Source of the DNA: Mollicutes bacterium
GTDB taxonomy: Bacteria > Bacillota_I > Bacilli_A > Izemoplasmatales > Izemoplasmataceae
Assembly: GCA_003551455.1 (NCBI GenBank)
Contig: PUMR01000045.1
Span: 1 to 8,435, forward strand
Reading direction: 5' to 3'
DNA length: 8,435 bases
In this document: one piece after another, positions 1 through 6,222 of the stretch
How positions within the stretch are numbered: position 1 is the first letter of the stretch
Layout: each line of letters begins with the position of its first letter
The notes under the pieces: model-generated
What the model was told of the DNA's origin: nothing
What the model saw: the letters and a program-made list of their open reading frames with translations, nothing else
Database searches by the model: none
Translations under genes and position numbers: made by a program

Positions 1-591
1 ACTGAGTTTGAAGATAATGAATATTCAGTTATTCTTTATCATGACGAACCTTCCCACTACCCTGATGTAGCATGGGTAGGAAAATGTGCGCCAACAATCC
101 CGGGCAGTATTACGTGGAAATTCAAGACTTTTACGGGACAGGTTCCTGCATCACTGACAACAGCTCAACTTGATGATTTGCACGCAGCAAATGTTAATGC
201 CTATATCCGCAGAATGGGTATGAATATAACCAGTGAAGGCAAAACTACAAGCGGTGTTTATATCGATGTTGTTCGTGGAACTGATTGGTTAAGATCAAAT
301 ATTGCGCATAGAGTGCAAAAATTACTTACCGTATCACCAAAAGTTCCGTATGACAACCCCGGAATTGCATCGGTTTTGTCCGAAATAAAAGCCAGTTTAC
401 AGGAAGGAACCGCGAACGGACTTATTGCAAGAGATGCCGATGGTAATGGTATATGGACTGTATCAGCCCCGGACAGAGCAGATATTGATCCTGCAATTGT
501 AGAAACAAGAGTATTACCAGACATTACATTTGAATGCACTTTTTCGGGTGCTGTTCATGGTGTAGATGTTGCCGGGGTAGTTAGGATATAA
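1..591 (+). CDS. Contractile tail sheath protein, DUF3383-like (5' partial)
   Basis: The reading frame is open from base 1 to a TAA at 589-591, giving the last 196 residues of a longer protein whose start lies outside the window; the TTG at 178 is internal. Seen: a WVGKCAPTIPGSITWKFKT-like stretch (residues 25-43), NVNAYIRRMGMNITSEGK (64-81), DVVRGTDWL (89-97), and a C-terminal part with PKVPYDNPGIASVL and a final Gly/Val-rich strand. This pattern (W.GK..PT.PGS.TWKFKT, then a Y..iggvniT.eGk strand, then iDviR..DWL) is what I know from DUF3383 proteins, the sheath of a group of small myophages. Role by family: polymerises around the tail tube and contracts to drive it into the host envelope. 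The position directly before a tube gene supports this. Only the C-terminal portion can be judged. Confidence 0.85.
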   Translation, partial: TEFEDNEYSVILYHDEPSHYPDVAWVGKCAPTIPGSITWKFKTFTGQVPASLTTAQLDDLHAANVNAYIRRMGMNITSEGKTTSGVYIDVVRGTDWLRSNIAHRVQKLLTVSPKVPYDNPGIASVLSEIKASLQEGTANGLIARDADGNGIWTVSAPDRADIDPAIVETRVLPDITFECTFSGAVHGVDVAGVVRI

Positions 592-603
592 GGGTGAACC
601 AAA

Positions 604-1008
604 ATGAGCGTAAAATCATATGATCCACTTGAAGACATCTTGGTTTATGGTGGAAGGACGATAACTGGATTTGCCGATGGAACTTTCATTACTGCTTCCA
701 AACTGGAACGCAAATGGGAAACGCACGTTGGAGCCCACGGAGAAGTTACTCGGAGCCGCAATAGGCATCCTGTGGGACAAATAACGTTTACACTTCATCG
801 GTCAAGTCCAGATATCGATTATCTCATCGGTAAAATGAACAGCAACGATATTGATGTGTGTAATGTTGTATCACGCAACACAAAACAGATTACTGCAGGT
901 GGCAGTCAAGCATGGATAGCTGAATTCCCTGAATTCCAATCCACATCGGGCGATGATGTGCCAGAATTTGAATTCGTTGTTGAGGTTGCAGACTTCGAAA
1001 TGAAATAA
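604..1008 (+). CDS. Tail tube protein, DUF3277-like
   Basis: A 134-residue protein starting at ATG 604, preceded by AGGGTGA at 591-597 with 6 bases of spacing. It opens with SYDPLEDILVYGGRTITGFADGTFI, followed by HVGAHGEVTRSRN and then VGQITFTLHRSSPDIDYL. The 'Y.P.....v.GG..ltGFADGTFI' start and the 'VGA.GEVTRs...d..G.ItlTL..sSP..d.L' core are typical of DUF3277, the tail tube of DUF3383-type myophages. Family role: hexameric rings stack into the inner tube inside the sheath and carry DNA through it. Position between sheath and chaperone/tape measure is the canonical order. Length is normal for the family. The assignment rests on remembered family pattern and gene order, not on a search. Confidence 0.85.
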   Translation: MSVKSYDPLEDILVYGGRTITGFADGTFITASKLERKWETHVGAHGEVTRSRNRHPVGQITFTLHRSSPDIDYLIGKMNSNDIDVCNVVSRNTKQITAGGSQAWIAEFPEFQSTSGDDVPEFEFVVEVADFEMK

Positions 1009-1019
1009 GAGGTTAATAC

Positions 1020-1271
1020 ATGGAAGAGAAAAAACAAGATATTCGAGGGGTGGAATATACCTTCAAAAAACTTTCGTCACGTGAATGGGCAAGACTTCGA
1101 GATAGAAGTAAGAACCAGCGTACAGGACATCTTATCGAAGAGAAATTTATGGATGAAGTGTTGGAACACGTTGTTATAGATCCTAAAGTTAAAATGGATG
1201 ATATTGATTTCGCGCTTGCGGAGGAGATAGTGAACGCGGCTGCTTCCTTTTGTATCGGGAGAACAGAATAG
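1020..1271 (+). CDS. Tail assembly chaperone, short (zero-frame) form
   Basis: An 83-residue charged, helix-prone protein starting at ATG 1020 with GAGGT at 1009-1013 (6 bases of spacing). I recognise no motif by sequence alone; the call comes from position (between tube and tape measure), small size, and the fact that a second frame continues it. The first residues (DIRGVEYTFKKLSSREWARLRD) read like the N-terminus of a chaperone that binds tail substrates, and the last part (DDIDFALAEEIVNAAASF) is a predicted helix. By analogy with lambda gpG/gpGT, this would be the abundant form; an occasional frameshift near 1248-1260 would make a 151-residue extended form. Role by family: keeps the tape measure soluble and brings tube subunits to it; not part of the finished tail. 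Confidence 0.72.
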   Translation: MEEKKQDIRGVEYTFKKLSSREWARLRDRSKNQRTGHLIEEKFMDEVLEHVVIDPKVKMDDIDFALAEEIVNAAASFCIGRTE

Positions 1272-1476
1272 GGGAAAAACATACTATATCCGTAAAGCGC
1301 GGGAAAACTGGTATATTTGGAGGCTTGTATTGAGCGAAACAAATATTACCTATTCTGATGCCGTATCAATGGATATAGAAGAAATTAAAGAAGCAAATGC
1401 AGCATTGGACGTTAAGCTGGAAGAACAAAAAAAATCGTTAAAAAGGGCAAAAAGAGGGAGAGGTAGGCGCCGATGA
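1234..1476 (+). CDS. Tail assembly chaperone, downstream frame (frameshift extension)
   Basis: A second reading frame, offset +1 from the upstream chaperone, is open from after the TGA at 1231-1233 to the TGA at 1474-1476, which overlaps the tape measure start as ATGA. From 1252 it encodes 74 residues including KARENWYIWRLVLSE, then ITYSDAVSMDIEEIKEANAALDV, then a very basic end (KKSLKRAKRGRGRRR). The 'W..w.lvl.....y.d...ms..di.eaN.aldv' pattern resembles the small ORF seen after the chaperone in DUF3383 phages (DUF6889-like, from memory). There is no ATG at the head of this frame; expression would be by frameshift from the upstream gene, giving about 151 residues (152 if -2), or from TTG 1330, which has GGAGG at 1319-1323. 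The start given here is only the limit of the open frame. This replaces what would look like a 200-base non-coding gap. Confidence 0.75.
   Translation, partial: TRLLPFVSGEQNRGKTYYIRKARENWYIWRLVLSETNITYSDAVSMDIEEIKEANAALDVKLEEQKKSLKRAKRGRGRRR
1248..1262 (+). other. Candidate programmed frameshift region of the chaperone gene
   Basis: A switch between the two chaperone frames must occur between the downstream-frame stop at 1231-1233 and the upstream-frame stop at 1269-1271. Within this stretch two sites allow clean +1 re-pairing: UUU at 1248-1250 can slide to UUU at 1249-1251 (run of four T), and GGG at 1257-1259 can slide to GGA at 1258-1260, which a UCC-anticodon Gly tRNA reads. For a -2 shift, the type known from phage Mu, I find no site where re-pairing is good. 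Both +1 options give a 151-residue product. Which site is used cannot be told from sequence alone. Confidence 0.5.
1319..1332 (+). promoter_or_regulatory. Internal ribosome binding site with TTG start in chaperone extension
   Basis: GGAGG at 1319-1323 is followed after 6 bases by TTG at 1330-1332, in the downstream chaperone frame. This is as good as the sites used by the real genes here and could start a separate 48-residue protein (L/M-SETNITYSD onward). The same bases also encode the IWRL residues of the extension, so the match could be by chance. Confidence 0.4.
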
Positions 1477-3608
1477 CATTACGTTCATTAACAACCACCA
1501 TTGTATTCCGGGATCAGGCATCGTCTGCATTAACGGGTCTTGATAGCAAAATAGATGATATTCGTGATAATGTAGGTGAAACCGGAACCGAATTCTCCAA
1601 TCTTTCTTCAGAAACTACTGCGTTTGCTGATGCTGCAACAACTGATATACAAGATGTTTCAGATGAAGTCGATGTTCTAAAAGAGAAAACCGAAGAAACA
1701 GTAGATGTTACAACAGACGCCACAGATACAGGTGCTGTTGGGTGGGGTGTTCTTGCAGGAGCAGTAGCAGGAGCAACAGCCGCTTTAGAACTGTTTGTTC
1801 GAATGAATCAAGATATGTTTGAGTCTGCAGAACGAACAGCATATATAACGGGGTTGCTTTCAGAAGAAGTCCGTGAATTAGCGGTTGAAATGTCAGATGC
1901 CACATTTCCACTTAATGAAGCATACGGATTAATGCACCTTGCAGCACGACAGGGGATTGAAAGTGAAGACGCATTACGCAATTATGCTTTGTATTGGGAT
2001 ATGGTGGGTGATGCTTCGGGTGAATCTTCATTAAAACTTGCTGAATCAAGTATTGCATTACGAGCAACAGGGATTGCTGCAGGAGAAGAAGAACAAGCGC
2101 TTGCAGCATTTGGTTATGTTATTACGTCTACATCTCAGGATATAGGAACTTTCCTTTATAACCTTGAACGTTCACATTCTGAACTTGATGAATTAGGGTT
2201 TGGAATTAACGAAGCGGCGGCACTGGTTGGGGTATTTGAGGAAGAACTCGGAGTATCCGCAATAACAGCACGGTCTAAATTTAGAGAAGCGGTCCGTGAA
2301 GCAGAAGGAGATTTAGGTACATTTTATGAAACATTAGGAGTTTCAGAAGAAGTATTCCAAGAATACGTTGAACGGGTAGAAAGTTCAAGCACTGCAATAC
2401 AGGATTTAGCTGATATTCATGCCGCATCCCGGACATCAGCACAACGATTACAGGCAGAAGTAACCAATCTTACTCATCAATATGGTGCTCATTTTCTCCC
2501 GATAATTGATATGGCTATTCCCGCATTAATGGGATTAACAACAGTTTTGGGTATTGCGGCGGCAGGAAAATTCCTTGGAGCAAAAGCAGCACTTACATAT
2601 GGGGTTGCAATAGCCGGTGCAACTCTTCCATTATGGGCTATTATTGGAGCTGTTGTAGCTGTAGGTGTTGCTCTTTATCTCCTCTGGACACGGGTAGATT
2701 GGTTCCGTGAAGGTGTTCTCAATGTTGTAGATCAGGTTAAAGCAGGATGGGACTTTCTTACTGAAGGTATAATGTCTGCATGGAGCGAACAACGCGGGTT
2801 AATTGGAGGAATAGCCCGATTATACGAGTTCTTAAAAGATGTAGCAATAGCTGCATCTCAACTTATAGGTGGTGCAGTAAACTACCTTATCGAGGCTTGG
2901 CGTGAAGGAGAAGGGATTCTTGGCACTACTTTGCGGCATATAACGACTAATTTCATGATGGCAATGGAATTTATAGTCGGGATATTAAAAGTTGCAGGAG
3001 CACTTATTTGGGCTATATTTACCGGAGATATTGAACCTCTTCGTGCAGCATGGGGCGAATTAACAGGCAATATTTCTGCCAGATGGCGTGAAATGACTGA
3101 TAATATTGTGGATTGGATATCAAACATAGATTTAGTCGATATAGGCAGAAATATTATAATGGGATTGGCTCAAGGGTTGTGGAGCGGTATACAGTATATT
3201 GAAGAAGCTGTTGCAGGGGTCCGGTCTTCGATTGTAGATGGTATAAAAGGGTTTTTTGGAATATCGTCACCATCCACACTTATGGAAGAATATGGTATAA
3301 ATATGGCTATGGGACTTCAATTAGGACTTGAAACTGAAAGTAAAAGTCTTATTGCAGACATTTTACAGACAGGTATAAGGATGCCCGACACTTCACATCC
3401 TGCAACCGGGGTTCCAATCCCTTCAAGAGATGATGCAATAACATCCTCTGGTATGGCTGCAGGAAAACCCGGCACTGGAGGGGTTAGTCCTGTTATTAAT
3501 ATCCATATTGAGGGTGTTGGGAAAGACGCAGAAGAGATTGCCGATGCCATTGATAGAAGAATGAGGCAAACATTCAGCCAGTGGTTTGACAGATATTTTG
3601 GAGGATGA
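1473..3608 (+). CDS. Tail tape measure protein
   Basis: A 711-residue protein starting at ATG 1473, with a GGGAGAGG ribosome binding site at 1456-1463 and an ATGA overlap with the chaperone extension. The N-terminal part (about 20-90) is polar, acidic and probably coiled coil; 88-108 is Gly/Ala-rich and hydrophobic; 110-340 is helical with repeated Glu-rich segments; 341-405 holds two or more long hydrophobic helices; 456-516 has further hydrophobic stretches. Residues 556-620 carry the tape-measure C-terminal signature: GRNIIMGLAQGLWSGI, then VDGIKGFFGISSPSTLM, then EYGINMAMGLQLGLE. Role: sets tail length and is ejected with the DNA; the hydrophobic helices may enter the host membrane. At the usual 0.15 nm per residue, 711 residues would mean a tail near 105 nm (inference). 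I see no peptidase or lytic transglycosylase motif. The 3' end supplies the ribosome binding site of the next gene. Confidence 0.95.
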   Translation: MTLRSLTTTIVFRDQASSALTGLDSKIDDIRDNVGETGTEFSNLSSETTAFADAATTDIQDVSDEVDVLKEKTEETVDVTTDATDTGAVGWGVLAGAVAGATAALELFVRMNQDMFESAERTAYITGLLSEEVRELAVEMSDATFPLNEAYGLMHLAARQGIESEDALRNYALYWDMVGDASGESSLKLAESSIALRATGIAAGEEEQALAAFGYVITSTSQDIGTFLYNLERSHSELDELGFGINEAAALVGVFEEELGVSAITARSKFREAVREAEGDLGTFYETLGVSEEVFQEYVERVESSSTAIQDLADIHAASRTSAQRLQAEVTNLTHQYGAHFLPIIDMAIPALMGLTTVLGIAAAGKFLGAKAALTYGVAIAGATLPLWAIIGAVVAVGVALYLLWTRVDWFREGVLNVVDQVKAGWDFLTEGIMSAWSEQRGLIGGIARLYEFLKDVAIAASQLIGGAVNYLIEAWREGEGILGTTLRHITTNFMMAMEFIVGILKVAGALIWAIFTGDIEPLRAAWGELTGNISARWREMTDNIVDWISNIDLVDIGRNIIMGLAQGLWSGIQYIEEAVAGVRSSIVDGIKGFFGISSPSTLMEEYGINMAMGLQLGLETESKSLIADILQTGIRMPDTSHPATGVPIPSRDDAITSSGMAAGKPGTGGVSPVINIHIEGVGKDAEEIADAIDRRMRQTFSQWFDRYFGG
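3600..3604 (+). promoter_or_regulatory. Ribosome binding site fixing the start of the Dit-like gene
   Basis: GGAGG encodes the last Gly codons of the tape measure and lies 5 bases before ATG 3610. It favours this ATG over the in-frame TTG at 3586, which lies inside the tape measure gene and has no such site. Confidence 0.8.
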
Positions 3609-3609
3609 T

Positions 3610-4137
3610 ATGGCGTTAATTCCGACACCACATGGTTTACCGAGGCGATTGCCGTTTTCATTCATATATTCTACAATTGATCTTGTATGGATAGAATTAG
3701 ATGTAGTTTCAGAAATACACCCCAAAATGGAGGGGACTGTATCAGAACACCCGATAGAAGGCGGCGAAATAGTTGTAGATCATGTCTTTAATCGACCAAC
3801 AGAAATAAAATTAAACGGGGTTATAGCAGGCCCACATGCTCCACAGGCACTTGCTACACTCCAGCGTTGGATGAATGAAAATCATCTGGTTCATTATTAT
3901 GGGCGTCCTCATGCTTTTAGAGAATATATTATTAAGGAGTTTACTACTTCTCATGATGTTCAGATAGGAGATGGTTTCAGATTTGCAATGGATTTACATC
4001 AGTTAAAGATTATTCGTCCTGCTCCACATCCTCTTTTTGGGGCTGATCCCGGATCTAACCCCGGTGGTGTGCAAACAGTAATATCACAAGCCAGAACAAT
4101 TATTGATAAAGGACGGCAACAAATGGTTATAAGGTGA
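3610..4137 (+). CDS. Dit-like baseplate adaptor protein
   Basis: A 175-residue protein starting at ATG 3610, one base after the tape measure stop, which implies translational coupling. Residues 38-75 (HPKMEGTVSEHPIEGGEIVVDHVFNRPTEIKLNGVI, read as separate strands) follow the pattern I know from Dit-like N-terminal domains in myophage baseplates: a beta-strand, 'T...HPVE.G..i.DHv...P..i.l.G.v'. A helix follows (QALATLQRWMNE, 79-90), then FREYIIKEFTT and a strand with FRFAMDLHQLKIIRP, as in proteins that close the tube end with paired strands. The C-terminus (144-175) is Gly/Pro-rich and then helical. Family role: sits at the distal end of the tube and links tube, hub and wedges. The match is by pattern and position; no search was possible. 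Confidence 0.72.
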   Translation: MALIPTPHGLPRRLPFSFIYSTIDLVWIELDVVSEIHPKMEGTVSEHPIEGGEIVVDHVFNRPTEIKLNGVIAGPHAPQALATLQRWMNENHLVHYYGRPHAFREYIIKEFTTSHDVQIGDGFRFAMDLHQLKIIRPAPHPLFGADPGSNPGGVQTVISQARTIIDKGRQQMVIR

Positions 4138-4143
4138 TTCAGT

Positions 4144-4494
4144 ATGGATAAAAGACGGTATATTAGAGTAAATAAAACTGCAATCCCCTATCGTGCTGTT
4201 ATTGAATTCCCTGATACTGACTATATTATGGTATTTTATTATAATTCAATCGGGGATTTTTTTACTATTGATTTAATAGGACATAAAGGTGTTAGTATAT
4301 ATGGAGAAAAAATAACATACGGGTATCCTTTATTCCAAACAGCACGATTACAGGCTCCACAAGTGCCGTCTTCTCTTTACATTATCCCGTATGATATAGG
4401 GCATAAATCAACCCGTGTAGGATGGGACGATCTGGGAGAAAACGTGTTTTTGTATGTAATGACTCCAGAAGAGTATGAGAAAGGAGAATTCTGA
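4144..4494 (+). CDS. Baseplate plug-like protein (Pam3 gp18-like)
   Basis: A 116-residue mostly beta protein starting at ATG 4144; the ribosome binding site AAGGTGA at 4131-4137 includes the stop codon of the previous gene. Residues 11-75 read as strands (IPYRAVIEF, DYIMVFYYNSIGDFFTIDLI, then the short loop HKGVSIYGEKITYGYPLF). The pattern 'L.g..y.l.f.yN.....w.ldl.......l..g..i..G.pLf' is what I associate with the small plug protein found between the Dit-like and hub genes in minimal myophages such as Pam3. Its proposed role is to close the tube lumen at the hub before contraction. A TGATG overlap of 1 base joins it to the hub gene. Moderate certainty: short beta proteins are hard to place by eye, but gene order agrees. 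Confidence 0.6.
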   Translation: MDKRRYIRVNKTAIPYRAVIEFPDTDYIMVFYYNSIGDFFTIDLIGHKGVSIYGEKITYGYPLFQTARLQAPQVPSSLYIIPYDIGHKSTRVGWDDLGENVFLYVMTPEEYEKGEF

Positions 4495-5504
4495 TGACAA
4501 AAGGTGCGTTCTGGCAACGGGAAATTAAACTGGTAGTAGAATTCTATTATTTTTCTGATGCAGATATGCGAGCCCCAATTGCTACAAGATCACTTTATAT
4601 ACGCACCCCTGATTTTATTTTGGAATTCTCCAACAAAGACTATGAAATCCAGTTTCGTACAGAAGTCGCACGGAGAAGAAATAGAGCTGATGTAGAATTA
4701 TTCAATTTAAGCGATGATACAGTAAATAAACTTAATTTGCCTACTCCTATAACAGCGGCATGGCAAGTAACCCCAAAAGGAGGATGGCAAAAACAGGCAT
4801 ATCTTCATGCTGGATATCAAAATGATACTGGAGTATTGATATATGGGACAGCATTTCATGATAAAACATTTCGAGACGGCGTAAATAAAATAACATCAAT
4901 TACGATAGACGGAATTTCACCCAGCGGATTTATAAATACACCTCTTACTAAGACATGGGGCGCGGGAGTTAAAGCTTCAGAAGTGATTCGAGATATTGCC
5001 GAGATGATTGGATTTAGAACTCATTTTTTGGGAGACGCTCTACAGTACGATAGAGTATTTGAATATGGATGGTCTATACACGAGAATAGCGCCGATCTCG
5101 CAATAAATCATATAGTCGTAGTAGAAATGAGTGCATATCATGGGATCGATTTTATTCAAAGTGAACGATTACGGCATCAGTGGGGCCATTTTAACTTATT
5201 CGTGTTTACATCTCGTTCTCCTCTTCATTTTGGAGAAGCACACACGCCTCCAATCCACATAAGCCACGAACATGGTTTATTACAACCTCCAAGTTTTACA
5301 GTGGTTAGTTTTGGGAGCGATGACTGGTATTATCGTATGGAATTTGAAACAATGTTGGATTATAGATTAACTCAATGGCGGGGGGTTTATATAGAAAGTC
5401 CTACGCATACGGGATATCACAATATAACAGAACTCCGGCATATTTGCACGGGGCACGAATACGTATCTCGGGTTACTACACGCACAGGAGGGAGAGAAGA
5501 CTAA
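4494..5504 (+). CDS. Baseplate hub protein (gp27/gpD-like)
   Basis: A 336-residue protein starting at ATG 4494, overlapping the previous stop by 1 base, with AAGGAG at 4481-4486. Residues 41-140 hold the usual first hub domain: FILEFSNKDYEIQF, then NRADVELFNLSDDTVNKL (the 'N.a.i.lyNLs..t...l' signature), then LHAGYQNDTGVLIYGTA. The middle (145-260) has a small helical domain (KASEVIRDIAEMIGF) and a stretch rich in His. The end (261-329) carries 'GLLQPPS', then ETMLDYRLTQWRGVYIESPTH and a final H.Y.SRVTTR, the common end of hub proteins. Family role: trimer under the tube that carries the spike and nucleates the baseplate. No lysozyme or peptidase domain is visible. Its 3' end carries the AGGAGG site of the spike gene. 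Confidence 0.82.
   Translation: MTKGAFWQREIKLVVEFYYFSDADMRAPIATRSLYIRTPDFILEFSNKDYEIQFRTEVARRRNRADVELFNLSDDTVNKLNLPTPITAAWQVTPKGGWQKQAYLHAGYQNDTGVLIYGTAFHDKTFRDGVNKITSITIDGISPSGFINTPLTKTWGAGVKASEVIRDIAEMIGFRTHFLGDALQYDRVFEYGWSIHENSADLAINHIVVVEMSAYHGIDFIQSERLRHQWGHFNLFVFTSRSPLHFGEAHTPPIHISHEHGLLQPPSFTVVSFGSDDWYYRMEFETMLDYRLTQWRGVYIESPTHTGYHNITELRHICTGHEYVSRVTTRTGGRED
5487..5492 (+). promoter_or_regulatory. Ribosome binding site fixing the start of the spike gene
   Basis: AGGAGG lies 11 bases before ATG 5504 inside the last codons of the hub gene, with a further GGAG at 5491-5494. It argues for ATG 5504 rather than the in-frame TTG at 5375, which would add 43 residues read out of frame from the hub gene. 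Confidence 0.7.
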
Positions 5505-5848
5505 TGCCCGGCGATGCTTTTTATGACTTAATGGATCGCCTATTAGAGGAGCGAGTGGGACAGATCCATACCTCTGTGATAGGAGAGGTTATCCAAGTTC
5601 GCGCCACCGGGAACCTTGATATCCAACCGATTCATCCGGGGTATCCTCGATTGATTCACGTTGCTGTAATCACGCCGCCAGAGAATTTAGTACCTGCGGG
5701 TTATCTCGGATATCGATCTATTGGAGGAGACGCTGAATACAAGGAGGGGGATATTGTATTGGTATCATTTACAGAGCGGTCAAGAACAGGCGAAACCCTG
5801 AAAAAACACGGTCTTGAGGACGGGGTTGTAGTGGGGAGATTATCATGA
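5504..5848 (+). CDS. Baseplate spike protein, gp138 N-terminal-like OB-fold, very short
   Basis: A 114-residue protein from ATG 5504, overlapping the hub stop by 1 base (TAATG). After a short N-terminal helix (AFYDLMDRLLEERVGQ) it has HTSVIGEVIQV, GNLDIQPIHPG, LIHVAVITPP, and KEGDIVLVSFTERS. 'i.g.V........v.vqP......i..vPv......gGd..y..GD.vlv.f.er' is the OB-fold pattern of gp138-type spikes and gpV relatives. The protein ends 23 residues after the last OB strand at ...VVVGRLS. There is no triple-helix spike region and no HxH iron-binding apex, which I expect in longer members. The ATGA overlap with the wedge gene shows the end is real in this sequence, unless a frameshift is hidden. Role by family: trimer under the hub at the tip of the tube. 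Confidence 0.75.
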   Translation: MPGDAFYDLMDRLLEERVGQIHTSVIGEVIQVRATGNLDIQPIHPGYPRLIHVAVITPPENLVPAGYLGYRSIGGDAEYKEGDIVLVSFTERSRTGETLKKHGLEDGVVVGRLS

Positions 5849-6222
5849 AGCAGGAGAAATACACATTATTATTGAACGACGGCGGTGATTTGGAGCTGGA
5901 TGGTGAACAGAACCTTGTTTTGGTTGTGGGAGCCGAAGAGATAAATCAAAATATTCGACTGTTATTAAGCACTGCTCAGGGAGAATGGTTTTTAAACACC
6001 AATCACGGAACAGATTATGCAGCAATATTAGGCGAAAACTGGCCCGAAATAGAAGATATTGTCCGGCATATTATTACTGAAGGATTAAAACAGGAATCAA
6101 GAATAAAAGAGATTATTGAGCTTAATCTTGATTTCAGTTATGAAACGAGAATATTAAATATCCAGTTTACGGTTGATATTAAAGAAGAAATCATTACAGG
6201 CAGTGCGGAGGTGTCAATATGA
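5845..6222 (+). CDS. Baseplate wedge protein, gp25/gpW-like
   Basis: A 125-residue protein starting at ATG 5845 with GGGGAG at 5833-5838 (6 bases of spacing) and an ATGA overlap with the spike gene. Residues 23-50 (LVLVVGAEEINQNIRLLLSTAQGEWFL) followed by NHGTDYAAILG are the hallmark of gp25-like wedges: a helix that ends in 'T..GEWfl....G.dy...lG', with the Glu-Trp pair at 47-48. A second half (67-120) holds a helix IVRHIITEGLKQESRIKEI and strands NLDFSYETRILNIQFTVDI. Family role: core of the wedge that joins the hub to the gp6/J-like ring and to the first sheath ring, starting sheath assembly. It may also fit the DUF2634 branch of the same fold, which I cannot separate by eye. Confidence 0.85.
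   Translation: MKQEKYTLLLNDGGDLELDGEQNLVLVVGAEEINQNIRLLLSTAQGEWFLNTNHGTDYAAILGENWPEIEDIVRHIITEGLKQESRIKEIIELNLDFSYETRILNIQFTVDIKEEIITGSAEVSI

Noticed and set aside
178..591. Start of a separate 137-residue protein at TTG 178
   Set aside because: The same frame is open from base 1 and the upstream residues carry the sheath pattern, so the TTG is internal to a gene that began before the window.
1013..1342. 109-residue - strand frame across the chaperone
   Set aside because: It is antisense to two + strand frames with good ribosome binding and recognisable patterns, and its protein is low-complexity Ser/Phe/Ile-rich.
1272..1472. Non-coding spacer or promoter between chaperone and tape measure
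   Set aside because: The whole stretch is open in one frame with coding character and ends in an ATGA overlap, so it is better explained as the chaperone extension; I found no -35/-10 pair worth reporting.
1708..2109. Leu-rich open frames on the - strand across the tape measure
   Set aside because: These are reverse reads of GCA/GAA-rich helical codons in a clearly coding + strand gene; they have no ribosome binding sites and no family pattern.
3586..3609. TTG start for the Dit-like gene, inside the tape measure gene
   Set aside because: No ribosome binding site at the right distance, whereas GGAGG stands 5 bases before ATG 3610.
5375..5503. TTG start adding 43 residues to the spike
   Set aside because: The extra part overlaps the conserved end of the hub gene and does not look like a spike N-terminus; ATG 5504 has AGGAGG and a TAATG overlap.
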